This document shows positions 29,421 through 40,496 of a stretch of 64,000 nucleotides of DNA, piece after piece; the first letter of the stretch is position 1, and each line of letters begins with the position of its first letter. Below the pieces are notes generated by a model. It had not been told where the DNA came from, searched no databases, and was given only the letters and a program-made list of their open reading frames with translations. Position numbers and translations under genes: made by a program. The DNA is from Symbiodinium natans (lineage: Eukaryota > Sar > Dinophyceae > Suessiales > Symbiodiniaceae), in NCBI GenBank assembly GCA_905221605.1, contig CAJNDS010000224.1, positions 1,431,559 to 1,495,558 of the forward strand, read 5' to 3'.

Positions 29421-31988
29421 AGAACCCACAGGTTGTTGCTATACCCACAACCTACAAGGGCTCAAAACCCAAGCCTATTTATACCCCAGAAGGTACACCC
29501 TGTAGAAGTCGTCATGGCCCCTAATTCCCTAGTACAGCCCTGTATTCGGGCACTTGGAGGTTAAAATAGGCTCCAAAGAAAGAATTGCCTAGTGTCCTGG
29601 GGGCTATGGTTGGGACATGGTGAGCCTGGTGAGCCAACTCATCTACCCTAAACCCTAAACCTTCAACCCTAAACCCTAAACCCTAAGCCCTTCGCCTTGT
29701 GGGTTGGATGGACTGATGAGGTCGGTAACATTTACTTAGTAGCTGAGTGAGCACACTTTACACTTTTTGGGATACTATACCCCCCTATAGAACTGAAAGT
29801 GTACACTTTTGGGGGGCTTATGAACTCAGCAAGCCCAAGTATGTCCATGGAGGGTCTAGTCACGAAGAAGCAGACCCAAAACTTGCAGACCCTACCTAAC
29901 CCATAGCGCCAGCAGCAGCTAGCCCCTAAACCCTGTGAACCGACACCTACATACCGACATACCCTTGAACATGGACATGCCCTGCATGGTCACAAAAGCT
30001 TTAGCTGGCTCTAGCTGCCGTATGTTGGGCTCCTTCTGCCCTCTGCTTGGAACACCTCAAGCCAACCCAAAACCTGCCACCCTAAAACCTGAGCTTCTGT
30101 GGCCCTAAACCCTGAATTTAAGAGCCTCCGGCTCAAGCCGCCGACCCCGCTGGAGCATAGTTGAAAGGTTTAAACGCGCTCGTCTCCAAAAGTTGATTTG
30201 CTTGAGCCTCTGTGAAACGTTGGGGGGGGGTGGGGGAGTAGCACCAGGACCCAAACAGGGCTTCAAAACAAAACAGCCCCACCAATGAAGGGGTCGGGAG
30301 GGGGTAGGGGGGGGTGGGGGGCAGGGGGAGGGGGCAGGGGGGGGTTCGGAACGGTGGGGGGAGGGGGGTCGAGGGGGGGGGTGGGGGGGTAGAGGGGTGC
30401 TGGGTGGGTTTTTGTTCCCAGAAGCTCTGCGACAAATGTTTGTGGTCCGTGAGCTTATGCGGTGTGGGTGGCCTGGCCCTCCATGGAAAAAAGCTGCCCG
30501 GGTACCCCCCCCCTACCCCCCCCCCCCCCCGCGTTTTGGGGAGGGAAAGAGGGAGGTTTTCACCTCCTTTTCCCATCCAACACGCCGCCAAGGTCGGCGG
30601 CGGACCCTAAACCCTAAACCCCAAACCCTAAACCCCAACACCTGGCCTGCAAAGCCTCCTGTTTCATGAGTTCAGGAGCACGGCGTTCGACGCGCCGTGG
30701 CCGCGCCACGACAGCGCTTGGAGCCCGTAGAGGGCGAAAACTCAAAGGTCTGGAGCCCCTCGATCCCTAACCCCCCGGACTTAGAAACCCCCCTATCCCT
30801 AACTTGAGGGTCACAACACAGTCCGTCCCCTTGTTTGGGTTCTAAGGTATGGCCTTAAACCCTTAACCCCATAAGCCCAAAACCCTAAACTCGAAACCCT
30901 GAATCCTGTAGGCCCTGCGGCCTAACCCTGCACCCCAATATCCCTAAACCTAAACCCTAAACCCCAAACCCCAAAATCCCAAGGTGCGGGCGGAGAAGTC
31001 CCTCCTGGACTCTGCTGCTAGAGACTTCACCACCACCTTCTACGCGGAGCCCCCCCGGTTGGCACGTGAGGGTTTAGGGTTTAGGGTTTAGGGTTTAGGG
31101 TTTAGGGTTCAGGGTTCAGGGTTTAGGGTTTAGGGGTTTTGGGCTGAGGCTTTTAAGGGGTTTCGGGTTGAGCTGCTTGTGGTGTAGGGTCTGAGGGGTT
31201 AAGGGGTTAGGGCTTGAGGGTTTAGGGTTTAGGGGTTGGGGGAGGGTTTGTCGGGGTTCAGGGTTTAGGGTTTCTTTTGCGGGGGAGGTGGTTTAGGGTT
31301 GAGGGGTGCAGAGGAGGGGTTCGGGGGGGGTCAAAGGTTCAGTTGTTTTGTTTGTGCGTAGGGTTGAGGGGTTTAGGGGTTGTTTGGGTTTTGGGGGTTT
31401 AGGAGTTGAGTTCTTCCTGCAGACTCAGGAAAATTTCGTTAAACCATACACGATTGGAGGAACGTTTCTTTGACTGAAGGACATTATCAGTGAAGGCAAA
31501 GTTTGTGGTTTGGTTTTGGCGGTCGAGGGTGTCGGCTAGGTTTTCGGGCTTGAGGGTATACCCTGTAAACCCTATGAACCCTGTAAACCCTATAAACCCT
31601 ATAAACCCCATAAACCCTATAAACCCTATGAACTCTATAAACTCTATAAACTCTAAACCCCGAACCCTAACCCTTTAGACCCTAAGTTTAGGGTTTACGG
31701 TTTAGGGTTTAGGGCTAGGAGCTGAGGAGGGAGGTGCTATGCTTATGATGCCGTTGGGTCACATACCCCCCTTTGAACCCCCTCCCTTAAGACTTAAGAA
31801 CCCTATAAAATCTCCCTAAACCCTAAACCCTAAACCCTAAACCCTAAACCCTAAACCCTAAACCCTAAACCTTCCCCCTAAACCCCCCTCCCTGAAGAAC
31901 ACGAAAAGCTGAGGCTGCGCACCTCCTGCAATGTGGAGCGCGCCTTCCGCATCACACTGGAGAGCATGCGGGCCTCGAGGCGTGGGAG
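29252..31988 (+). CDS. Four-exon run of an unknown gene
   Basis: Exons 29252-29313 (SGEDLLGPLADLWGLLSKGL), 30676-30747 (EHGVRRAVAAPRQRLEP), 30984-31071 (VRAEKSLLDSAARDFTTTF) and 31898-31988 (CNVERAFRITLESMRASRR). Junction phases agree (0, 0, 1). Acceptors are GTGCAG, TTCAG, CCCAAG and CTGAAG; donors GTAAAC, GTCTGG, GTTTAGGG and GTTTCGGG. The protein is basic and helical. The G-rich minus-strand frame at 30133-30591 lies in the first intron and is a composition artefact. No family recognised. Confidence 0.5.
29384..29418. repeat. Poly-C tract
   Basis: About 34 C residues. Confidence 0.95.
29735..29832. mobile_element. TAGCTGAGTGAGCACAC-family element, clean copy
   Basis: CTTAGTAGCTGAGTGAGCAC through GAACTGAAAGTGTACAC to CTTATGAACTCAGCAA. 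The same element forms an intron at 37258-37386. Confidence 0.85.
30222..30540. repeat. G-rich and C-rich low-complexity tract
   Basis: Dense G runs (30222-30400), then C runs (30505-30531). Could form G-quadruplexes; ORFs here are not credible. Confidence 0.7.
31068..31133. repeat. TTTAGGG/TTCAGGG array
   Basis: About nine copies starting at the donor of exon 30984-31071. Confidence 0.95.
31815..31870. repeat. CCCTAAA array
   Basis: Eight copies upstream of exon 31898. Confidence 0.95.
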
Positions 31989-32513
31989 GTTTCGGGTTTA
32001 GGGTTTGGGTTTAGGGTTTAGGGTAGGGTTTAGGGTGTACAGGGTTTAGGATTTTTCGGCTTGAGAGTTTAGAGGGTTTAGGGTTTAGAGGGTTTGGGGT
32101 TTGCAGGGTTTATAGGGGTTAGATGGTTTAGTAGGGTTTAGAGGGTTCAGGGTTTAGAGGTTTTGGGGTTTATAGGGTTCAAGGTTAATAGGGTTTAGGT
32201 TTTATAGGGTTTAGGGTTTATAGAATTTAGAGGGTTTAGAGGGTTTAGAGGGTTTAGAGGGTTTAGAGGGTTTAGAGGGTTTTGGGGGTTCATGGAGAAG
32301 GCTAGCTAAGACTACAACTAGGGCAGCCAATACTTCTAGCGGGTAATAGCTCTCTTGTACTTACCCTAAACCATAGACCCTCAAGCAGCAGACTTTTTTG
32401 GGCTTCAGCTTCAGTTTGTTTACGTTTGGTTTTGTTGGGGTTCTTGAGCATGTAGCTGGGGTGCTGAGTACCTCTAACCTTGTTAAAACACCCCTCTCCC
32501 ACCTTTCCGCCAG

Positions 32514-32561
32514 ACTTTTGACTTCAATGTTTGGCAGACATGCTCGGGCCCCCCAGCCTAA
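32514..32561 (+). CDS. Candidate short exon
   Basis: Pyrimidine-rich acceptor TTTCCGCCAG|A, then TFDFNVWQTCSGPPA to TAA. Another frame (LLTSMFGRHARAP) fits the phase of the preceding run better, so the frame is open. Confidence 0.3.
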   Translation, partial: TFDFNVWQTCSGPPA

Positions 32562-32702
32562 ACCCCATGACGCAAGAAGCCCTGCCTAGACTGGAGTAAC
32601 CGCTACACCCTGAAATCCCGGACATGGACATGACTCATGATGGTATGCCCTAAACCCGAAACCCGAAACCCTAAACCCTAAACCCTAAACCCTGAACCGA
32701 AG

Positions 32703-32793
32703 CCCCACAAGCTGCACAGGGAGCCGGGCGTGGCTAGCGAAGCGTCAAAGTTGGTGCTGCTGCCAGAGGACCGTCAGTCCTTGCAGGGCTCGG
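32703..32793 (+). CDS. Candidate exon, unknown protein
   Basis: CCCTAAA array, ACCGAAG acceptor, then PHKLHREPGVASEASKLV and LLPEDRQSLQG to a GTTTAGGGG donor. Flanked by CCCTAAA upstream and TTTAGGG downstream. Confidence 0.5.
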
Positions 32794-33120
32794 GTTTAGG
32801 GGTTTAGGGTTTAGGGTTTAGGGTTTAGGTTTTAGGGTTTAGGTTTATAGGGTTTAGGATTTAGGGTTTAGGTTTATAGGGTTTAGGTTTAGGGTTTAGG
32901 TTTAGGGTCTAGGGTCTAGGGTTTAGGGTTTAGGGTTTAGGGTTTAGGGTTTAGGGTTAAGGTTTATAGGGTTTAGGATTTAGGGTTTAGGTTTATAGGG
33001 TTTAGGTTTAGGGTTTAGGTTTAGGGTCTAGGGTTTAGGGATTAGGGTTTAGGGTTTAGGGTTTAGGGTTTAGGTTTATAGGGTTTAGGATTTAGGGTTT
33101 AGGGTTTAGGGTTCAGGGTT
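32794..33120. repeat. Long TTTAGGG array with TTTATAGGG variants
   Basis: Repeating blocks GGGTTTAGGTTTATAGGGTT and TTTAGGATTTAGGGTTTAGG show a higher-order unit duplicated two to three times. Confidence 0.9.
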
Positions 33121-33406
33121 CAGGGTTGCCCGCTCCACATAGCTCGAAGTATGACCCGACAAACCCTGCCGAGCCCTACTTGGTAATCCCTGGGCTGGGA
33201 TGGAGGTTGCCTTAGCATTAGGGTTTAGGGTTTAGGGTTTAGGGATTAGGGTTTAGGGTTTAGGGTTTAGGGTGTCCACCCCCTACCCAGACCCCTGGGA
33301 GTATCCAAACAGTAGATCCCCTTAAGGTTTCCTAAAAGTGACCCATGAGTAGAAGGTACTTTTTGGAGGGTTCTACTTTTTGGATCCTCCCACAGGGGTC
33401 TGGGTA

Positions 33407-33520
33407 GAAGCCCAGTGGTGCCCTTTCCCTTGTTTCGTTCAAGGTTCCCTTATACAGCAACCAACTCGCAGAAGGGTGCCCCCGAGAGTAAGGGACCCCC
33501 AATATAGTGGCTTCGTACTC
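33407..33520. mobile_element. AGCCCAGTGG-family element, diverged
   Basis: AGAAGCCCAGTGGTGCCC, TTCCCTTATACAGCAACC and AGAAGGGTGCCC match the family; the right end is altered. Confidence 0.7.
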
Positions 33521-33691
33521 GAGTACTGTTATGCCGCAGGCACGTTTGTTTTGATATTGTTCTCCTTAAACCCTACACCCTAAACCCTAAACACTAAGCC
33601 CGAAAACCCTAAACCCTAAACCCTAAACTCTAAACCCTAAACCCTAAACCCTAGACCCTACCCTTCAATGGCGGCTTCGAGCTTCTGGCAG

Positions 33692-33735
33692 GCGGAGGAG
33701 GAGTTCGAGCTCGGTGGGCAGGCGCCCAAATCAGG
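33692..33735 (+). CDS. Candidate small exon
   Basis: Acceptor TGGCAG|GC, then AEEEFELGGQAPKS, donor GTTTAGGG. CCCTAAA upstream (33600-33660), TTTAGGG downstream. Confidence 0.4.
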
Positions 33736-33854
33736 GTTTAGGGTTTAGGGTTATGCTCCTGATGTGGCTGGCCCTTATACTCTGGGCGCTTTTAGGTTTA
33801 GGGTCTAGGGTTTAGGGTTTAGGGTTTAAGGGCTTAGGGCTTAAGGGTTTATAG

Positions 33855-33951
33855 TTGGGATGTTCCCCCTTATACTAGCAGCCCCTAATGGGCTTTTAGT
33901 AGGGGTACTATAGTCCCTATTAAGGACTGCTAGCGTAAGGGGGAACCTCCC
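33855..33951. mobile_element. GGGATGTTCCCCCTTAT-family element
   Basis: TTGGGATGTTCCCCCTTATA to TAAGGGGGAACCTCCC; inner TATAGTCCCTATTAAGGACT. Other copies near 40344, 41700, 42098, 43000, 53510, 53843 and 54629. Confidence 0.85.
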
Positions 33952-34119
33952 TGCTTAGGCCCTTGGGATAATTATTTTAGATTTTCCCTTCTCGGGTTCG
34001 AGAGGATCATCCTCCTAATGTGGCTCTGAGCCTCGATACGACGTGACTATTTTTACTTAAGTACCTTTCGTACAATTAAGAATGTTCTTCCGGATAAGAG
34101 CAATTGGCAATATAGTGAG

Positions 34120-34152
34120 ACTTCTTTTTTTTTTTTTTTGGGGGGGGGGGGG
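34120..34152. repeat. T run fused to G run
   Basis: About 15 T followed directly by about 13 G, flanked by weak inverted-repeat sequence. Confidence 0.85.
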
Positions 34153-34599
34153 TTCTTCATGTAGCAGCTGTTCTCTCAACTCAAAGTAGCACATCTTGCA
34201 CAAACTCGGGTATGGAGGTTCCTCTTCTGGCATGCGTAAGTTCTTCAAGCCTGCTGAGCCCTGTGGGCCCAACTTGATGAGTCACGAAGCTCTGGTACTC
34301 CACTCTGCCCTTCAGCAGCTACCCAAACCCAGACTCTCTAAGTCCACAGAAAACCCTTACAAAAGCCATATGTAGCTAATGGTACATTTCCTTTGACTTG
34401 AGGGTCTATAGGTTTCTCTAGAGGCACCCTGACCTATAAATACCTGAAGACCGCGAAAAAGAGGCGTTGGGCGAGGCTTGAGCTGCTTGTGTTTGTTTGG
34501 GGCCCGCGCATTTTACTTGTCAGGGGGCTCTTAGGGGGTCAATGGTTGCAGGGTCATTTGGGTGTACGGTTGAGGGTCTACTTGGAGGTCCCCTGAACC

Positions 34600-35135
34600 C
34601 TCAAGTGCTACTACTAGCATTACGAGGATTACTCGCATTACTAGTATTACTCGGAGTACTAGTATTCCTAGTATTCGAGTATCGCAGGGTGCTGCGGCGC
34701 TGATGTTCTTGCAGTTTCGGCGGTCCTCCCTCCTCTCCTCCTTTTCAGGGGTCGCTCCTTCAGGCGGCTCCAGCCTCTTCGACCGCCCTAGGCTTCTCCT
34801 TTTTGCATTTTGGCGTCGCCCTCAGAAGTAGGCGCCGGCTCAGAATTAATAGGCTTTCCTTCCCCAAAAAGGGAGCGAGCCCAGATCTCGAGCAACTACT
34901 AGTTTGACCAGCATTCCTAGTATTCCTAGTAGTACTAGTATAACTTGTCGTACTAGTATTGCTAGTATAACGAGTAGTACTAGCATTGCTATTGTTCCTA
35001 GTATTACTAGTAGTACTATAGTATCACTAGCATTCCTAGAACTACCAAAATTGCGAGGTGTAACTAGTACTAGTCGTATTACTTGTCTGACTAGTGCTAG
35101 TAGTACTAGTCTTCGTTGTCTTACTGTTATTGCGA
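34600..35135. repeat. ACTAGTA-rich low-complexity repeat
   Basis: Two blocks (34600-34680 and 34895-35130) of near-periodic TACTAGTATT, TAGTAGTACTAG and TTCCTAGTATT words, self-complementary through ACTAGT. The hydrophobic frames on both strands are products of the repeat. Between them (34705-34830) a 41-codon ATG frame reads FRRSSLLSSFSGVAPSGG; I do not call it a gene. Confidence 0.75.
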
Positions 35136-35202
35136 TTATGATTCTGTTCACTTCAAAGCCAGGCCCTGACCTACGGACTTCGAGTAGAGGCATCTGACCT
35201 CT

Positions 35203-35365
35203 GCAGGGGGGGGGGGGGGGGTTTAGGGTTTAGGGTTTAGGGTTTAGGGTTTAGGGTTTAGGGTTTAGGGTTTAGTGTTTAGGGTTTAGGGTTTAGGGTT
35301 TAGGGTTCAGGGTTCAGGGTTCAGGGTTCAGGGTTCAGGGTTTAGGGTTTCAGGGTTTAGGGCTA
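35203..35365. repeat. G run then TTTAGGG/TTCAGGG array
   Basis: About 18 G followed by about 20 units, first TTTAGGG and then TTCAGGG. Confidence 0.95.
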
Positions 35366-35690
35366 TTTGGGGGGGGTAGGGTTTAAAGGGTCTAGGCTTG
35401 CTTGGGGGTGGGGGGGGGGGGGGCGGGCTGAGGTTCATAAGGGCCCATTGGATATCTGCATGCAGCGTTGCTTGTAACTTGGTACCGTTTAGTAAAGTCT
35501 AGCGGGGTGGGGCGCGGGTTGTAGAGGACTCCCAGACCATTCCACGGGACCATTTTACAGGGACAAGCGTTTCCGGACCTTCGGCCTTCGGTCGGCTGTC
35601 CGGACCGATCAAGACACAGTCCCTAAACCCTGAGCCCTAAACCTAAACCATGGAGGATGTGCTTATCAAATTTCTACACTCTTGAAACAG

Positions 35691-36652
35691 CGCAATTGCG
35701 TGGAAGACAGCATGATGTTGATGCCGAACGGGCCACATCACTTTAAGAGCAACGGCTACGTCGTGGTGTCGGAGGAAGCAAGCCAGCATTGCCATGACAC
35801 GACGGCGCAAGCCGCGGAAACATGGCAGAACAAAACAACGTGGTAAGAGGTGGCTTGCAAATCATCAGGGTTGACAGGTTTGATTAGGGTTTTAGGGTTT
35901 GGGGTTTAGCCTAAACCCTAAACCCTAAACCCTAAACCCTAAACCCTAAACCCTAAACCCTAAACCCTAAACCCTAAACCCTAAACCTCCAACTGAACAA
36001 TTTACACACGACTGGAGTGGCCACCGAAATCTCGAGCCCTTTGTTGCAGGAGGAGCCTGCCGAGATTGAGCCCGGCATCGCAGCATCTCGCCGAGAAATG
36101 GCTCGAGTTTAGGGTTTAGGGTCTAGGGTCTAGGGTTTAGGGTTTAGGGTACAGGGTTCAGGGTTTAGGGTTCAGGGTTCAGGGTTTAGGGTTTAGGGTT
36201 TAGGGTCTAGGGCCCCAGAGCTTGAATCGCTACCCGAGCCTGTCGACCACTAGCCGCTGCTCGAGGCTGCGCCCCCTTTACCCCCAAGGGGTCCAGAGGA
36301 CATGTACCCGAAGGGCCCATGTACCTGAATAGGGAATACGTGGGCCCCTTACAGTACTTCCTATTTAGCTAAATAGGGAATACTTGGCGCCTTTAAAGTA
36401 CTTCCTACTTAGGGACTTTGGGGCCCAAGTATATAAGACTAAGGTACGTGGACCCTTAGGGGTATAGAGGCAACAATCCCAGAAGGGGGCCAGGCAGCTT
36501 CAGGGAATTAGGGTTCAGGATACGTTGAGCCACAAACTCTGCCGTACTCCCAAGTAAACCCGAAACCCTAAACCCCAAACCCTAAACCCTGAACCTTAAA
36601 CCTCGAACCTCATGTCAGCACCGAGGTCCGGATGCCGTTTGGGGCCGGCGAG
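35691..36652 (+). CDS. Three-exon run of an unknown gene
   Basis: Exon 35691-35842 (MLMPNGPHHFKSNGYVVV, then ETWQNKTT) ends at a strong donor, TG|GTAAGA. Exon 36050-36106 ends at CGA|GTTTAGGG. Exon 36619-36652 (TEVRMPFGAGE) ends at a GAG|GC donor. Phase continuity favours SLPRLSPASQHLAEKWL for the middle exon, which also has the stronger G/C third position; the other open frame reads EEPAEIEPGIAASRREMA. Product unknown. Confidence 0.5.
35912..35990. repeat. CCCTAAA array
   Basis: About eleven copies upstream of exon 36050. Confidence 0.97.
36300..36465. mobile_element. CCATGTACC-family element, enlarged
   Basis: Ends AAGGGCCCATGTACCTGAAT and GGTACGTGGACCCTTAGGG; the centre has a duplicated TAGGGAATAC / AGTACTTCCTA segment. 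Confidence 0.75.
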
Positions 36653-37073
36653 GCCAGAAGTAGGGACCAGTGATAGCTAAGAGATGTATAAGATATAGGG
36701 TTTAGGGCTTAGGGTTTAGGGTTTCGGGTTTAGGGTTTAGGGACGAGTCTAGCAGGGCCCTGAGATTGCAACGTGCGAGGACTCGGAAGTGTAGGCCCCT
36801 CCCCGCCCTCCCTCTCTCCCCCTCTCCCCTCTCTTCCCCGCACGACGCCAGAACCTCAAAGGAAATAACAGTCAACACAGCTCTGCCCCTGCCCATGGGG
36901 TTTAGGGTTTAAGGTTTAGGGTACGTGAACCTGGCCTCCGTCGGCAGCTTCAGCAAGATCTTCTGAGTCGAGTCCAACTTGCATCTCTATTTCGATTCGC
37001 TGACTTTGCAACGTCTTCACCTGGAAGAGTATACCCCGCCAGACCATGTTCCTGTAAGAACAAGCAGTCCTTC

Positions 37074-38592
37074 ATGATCCGAAGCAATCTGCTCCCAGAA
37101 AGGTTTGCAGATGCCTCTGGCTTTGGGGGAATGGCAGATCAACCGGCCCTCGCTGCACACTTGCAGCATGGCAAGCAGCTGTTGCAGGAGCTCCCCAAAG
37201 TGGCCCAGCACTCCGATCGAGTTCTTTCCGTTCTTGGGATGAACCCAGCAGCTTATAGCCTCTTACTAGCTGAGCGAGTACACTTTACACTTTAAAACAA
37301 TTTTGGGATACGATAATCCCCTGTAGAACTGAAAGTGTACACTGTTTTTTTTTGGGGGGGGGGCTTATGAACTCAGCAACTGAAAGGCCTCCAGGGCACC
37401 AACTGCTATCTCATTGGCCAGGGGACGGAGCGGCTGCTGCTGGACACCGGCGAAGGTCGACCTGAGTTTCTGCAAAACCTCTTGCAGGTCTTGCGCCGAG
37501 AGGCCTGCAAGATCACCAATGTCGTCCTTACGCACTCCCATGTGGATCATATCGGGGGCCTGCCAGGCTTGCTACAAGCGTTTCCGGACCTCCTTCTTTG
37601 GCGATGTCGTCCGCCCAGTCAGGGTCTCTCTTTTGGTCGCTTGGGCACGGCTGAAGATGCCACAGATCCTACTCTGACCTTGGGCATGTGTGGAACCAAC
37701 GTGAAGCTTCTGCAGGATGGCGACATCATCAGGACAAAGGGGGCTACCCTTAGAGCTCTTCACACCCCCGGACATGCCATTGATCATCTTTGCTTCTGGC
37801 TGGAGGAGGAACAGGCCCTCTTCACAGGAGATCATATCCTGGGCACGGGCACTGTGACTATATCCCCCTTGGGAATTTTTTTTATTTTTGTTTATATGTA
37901 TATAAACCCAAGCGGATATTGAAGATAATATGTTTATGAAGGTTCTAAGGGGAGTTTAGGTGATTGTGGATGACTTGAATGCATATCTCTCCTCCTTGCA
38001 GCGGCTCAGCGACCTGAAGCCCTTCCGGATCTATCCGGGACATGGGCCCATGTTGGAGGGCCCAACGGCACTGAATCGACCGGGGGAGTACATTCAGCAT
38101 CGGCAGCAGCGCCTGAAGAGGGCATTGGAGTTGCTGGAAAGCTCGGGGTCTCAAGCCTTGGAGCAGCTGCTGCGTGGAGTTTATGGCTCTTCGCTACCTT
38201 CGGATGCCTTCCTGCAACATGCTGCCCGGAGGAATCTGGAAGCATCGCTGGAAAAGCTGGAGACGGATGGTCTCGCCAGGAGGCTGGTTGGTAAATGGAC
38301 ATCTACGCGCAAGTTGCCAGCTTCCGGCTACGGCACAACATCCATCTCCTTGCGTGGCCTGCTGCAACGTGCACGCCCCAGATGGACTGAGAAGGATGTG
38401 GCGGCTGCAGAGGCTAAGCTACGAGCCAACATTTCAGACAGCAAGATGCTGCTAGATCAGCTCCAGCGGGATGAGTTGAACCAACATCTCCGAAGCGCAG
38501 GGTTCCGCGTTTTCACTGCCGATACGTTGGAGGCGTTGCGACAGGCGGGGCTGGGATCACTGGAGGCAAAACCCGAAAATGAGCGTTCTTGA
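37074..38592 (+). CDS. Metallo-beta-lactamase-fold hydrolase, LACTB2-like
   Basis: Exons 37074-37257, 37387-37853 and 37960-38592; about 408 residues from the ATG at 37131 or 427 from 37074. The N-terminal VLGMNPAAYSLQGTNCYLIG and the zinc-binding THSHVDHIGG (37530-37550), HTPGH, FTGDHILG and YPGHGP motifs follow the LACTB2 order; that family are zinc-dependent nucleases or hydrolases. A winged-helix-like region follows (HRQQRLKRALELLESSG), then about 120 extra residues not usual for LACTB2. Intron 1 is a mobile element. Intron 2 joins GTGT to VIVDDLNAYL in phase 0. The frame stays open upstream to 36906 without Met, so an upstream coding exon is possible. Confidence 0.92.
37258..37386 (+). 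mobile_element. Introner element in the hydrolase gene (TAGCTGAGTGAGCACAC family)
   Basis: GC-AG intron of 129 bases. GCCTC is duplicated: TATA|GCCTC at the left and AAAG|GCCTC at the right. Removal restores AAYSLQGTNCY, conserved in LACTB2. Interior matches 29735-29832, including TTGGGATAC and GAACTGAAAGTGTACAC, and carries a T run fused to a G run. Confidence 0.92.
37854..37959 (+). other. GT-AG intron 2 of the hydrolase gene
   Basis: Starts GTGACTAT and ends GTTTAG|GTGATT; GTGA is repeated at both ends. AT-rich, 106 bases, with no inverted repeat recognised. Confidence 0.85.
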
Positions 38593-38931
38593 GGCTTTAT
38601 AAGGAGCCAGTTAGGAGTAATCAGTGAAGTCGACACACCTTCTGGGCTGTCGTCCGATCAACTGAGAGCCGGGCTGGAATGTGGGCGACCGCGGCTTACC
38701 GTTGCGCTGGCGCTGGACCGCACACTGCACCTGCAAGACCATGACGCATCTTGGAAGAGCTCACAATCATGAGTGGCGCAACGACATGCAATCAGCGCCA
38801 CCTCTCCTGTTCAGTTCCGTCGCTGCAGGTGAAAGCACAGCACCTATAGTGCTTCTGGTTTGCCCGAGTGACGATAAGCCGTGTGCATGATTTTGCTCTG
38901 TGGCTTCAACAAAAATCCCCCCAAGGCCTCA

Positions 38932-39042
38932 AGCATCCATGTACCTATGCAGCATGTACTTCGGCTCTTGAGCTACTAATCATTTAGGAGCCCCTTTAAG
39001 GCCCAGGTGTATACCATGTATGCACGCGGATCTTTAGGGATC
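38932..39042. mobile_element. CCATGTACC-family element
   Basis: ATCCATGTACCTATGCAGCA to TGCACGCGGATCTTTAGGG. Confidence 0.75.
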
Positions 39043-39620
39043 ACTTCTGTTAGACTTTCCTAGAGACGCCAACATCCACCAACTCCGTAGTTTTGAATTT
39101 TGAGATTCCAGTGTGATTCAGGATTATTTAGGGTTGAGGGTTAATTCGCGTTTAGGGTTTAGGGTTTAGGGTTTAGGAGTATGCCCTGATTCAAGGCTAA
39201 GCCCTATAGACCTTAGACCCTGTTGACCTTAACATCCGATGAAGGAGCCCAAAAAGTTAAACCCTAAACCCTAAATCTGCACCAAAGGCCTTAGACCCCA
39301 ATCCTAAACTTAAGAACTCCAAACCTACTTTTTGCACGTTGCCCAGGAAATCTAGAAGGGTTTTATCTTAGTTTCTACAAAAAAAGCATTGGTTTTGGGT
39401 TCTCAACTGTAAAACCCTAAACCCTAAACTCTCATCTCTCAACCCTAAACTCACTGCTACCATCGCCTCAACAAAGGTGATTTCCGGCTTTGAAGCGAAA
39501 CTCAACATTGACATGATCCCCCTCATACTTCCAGTCCTTAATCGGGATTCCAATGGGGGTACTAGCCTAGTAGTGTGCAGAACCCTAAGAAACGTGCACA
39601 GCGCGGTTTTAGGAACCCTA

Positions 39621-39667
39621 ACCCCCCCCCCCCCCCCCCCGCCCCCCCCCCCCCCCCCCGCCCCCCA
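39621..39667. repeat. Poly-C tract with two G interruptions
   Basis: About 45 bases, broken only at two G positions. Confidence 0.95.
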
Positions 39668-40096
39668 CAACCCATAACCCATAACCCTAAACCCTAAAAC
39701 CCTCAACCCTACACGGCTTGTTGTTTACATCCCAAGCTCAACCCCAAAACCAGAGAGGCCGGCTCCGTGGCACCGTTAGCTTCGCCTGTCTTGGAGCGCC
39801 TGGGAGAACTACCAGCGCCTCGGGTTGAGGGCTTATAAGGTTTAGGGGGAACAGAAAGAGGGCGGGCTTTTGGTTGCTTTTTATCTTTGTTCGGGGGCGG
39901 GGGGGAGGGTGGAGGGGGGAAGTTAGGATAAAGGGCTTGTGAGTTCAGGATTTGTGTGGTTCGGGGTTGCCATGGGGATTTCGGATTGGCTTTGAGGACT
40001 TGAGGGTTTAGTGGTTTGTCAAGCTTGAGGATGTAGTCATGGTGTCAAGGAGTTAGGGATTGATTACGGGTTGAGGGTTTGGAGTTTCGGCCGCAG

Positions 40097-40134
40097 GGGT
40101 GTACTCATCAAGAAGTGATGCCTCCGCTATCTAG
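40097..40134 (+). CDS. Candidate terminal exon
   Basis: Acceptor GCCGCAG|GG, then VYSSRSDASAI and TAG. VYxSRSDAxAI resembles the VFLSRNAEQI block at 53400. Confidence 0.3.
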
Positions 40135-40343
40135 ACGGCTACGTTGCAGGCTAAACCCTTAACCTTTGAGCCCAAACCCTGACCGCTTCACAACGGAGTT
40201 GCGCATCAACACGCATGGCGGAGTAAAGTCTGCGCATTGACATTTTTTGGTCGCCTCAAAAGCAGCCGTAGGGTCCTCGGCGGATTTCGAAAACTGTTCA
40301 CTGTGAAGGGATAGACTTTCAACCTAAAGTTAAGCCCTTACAC

Positions 40344-40441
40344 TTGGGGATGTTGCCCCTGATAGTAACAGTCCTTAAGAGGGAGAACAAGGGCCACTAT
40401 AGTCCCAATCAAGGACTGGTAGAAACAGGGGGAACATCCCA
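40344..40441. mobile_element. GGGATGTTCCCCCTTAT-family element
   Basis: TTGGGGATGTTGCCCCTGAT to AGGGGGAACATCCCA with CACTATAGTCCCAATCAAGG inside. Confidence 0.8.
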
Positions 40442-40496
40442 CCCTCACACCTTATAGAACCAACTGCCAGACTGAGCCAAGACCACCTCCATAAAG

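Larger units (their letters stand above)
38593..40090. other. 3' flank of the hydrolase gene, no further gene
   Basis: A 69-codon frame at 38681-38890 lacks motifs and may be UTR. An element (38932-39042), TTTAGGG words (39150-39172), CCCTAAA words and a long C run (39621-39667) follow. Confidence 0.45.

Noticed and set aside
30133-30591. 152-codon minus-strand ORF rich in Pro/Ser
   Set aside because: Complement of a G-rich low-complexity tract inside an inferred intron.
34846-35193. Hydrophobic ORFs on both strands
   Set aside because: Translations of the ACTAGTA repeat; the apparent membrane segments are repeat artefacts.
38681-38890. 69-codon ORF after the hydrolase gene
   Set aside because: No motif and weak third-position bias; more likely 3' flank.
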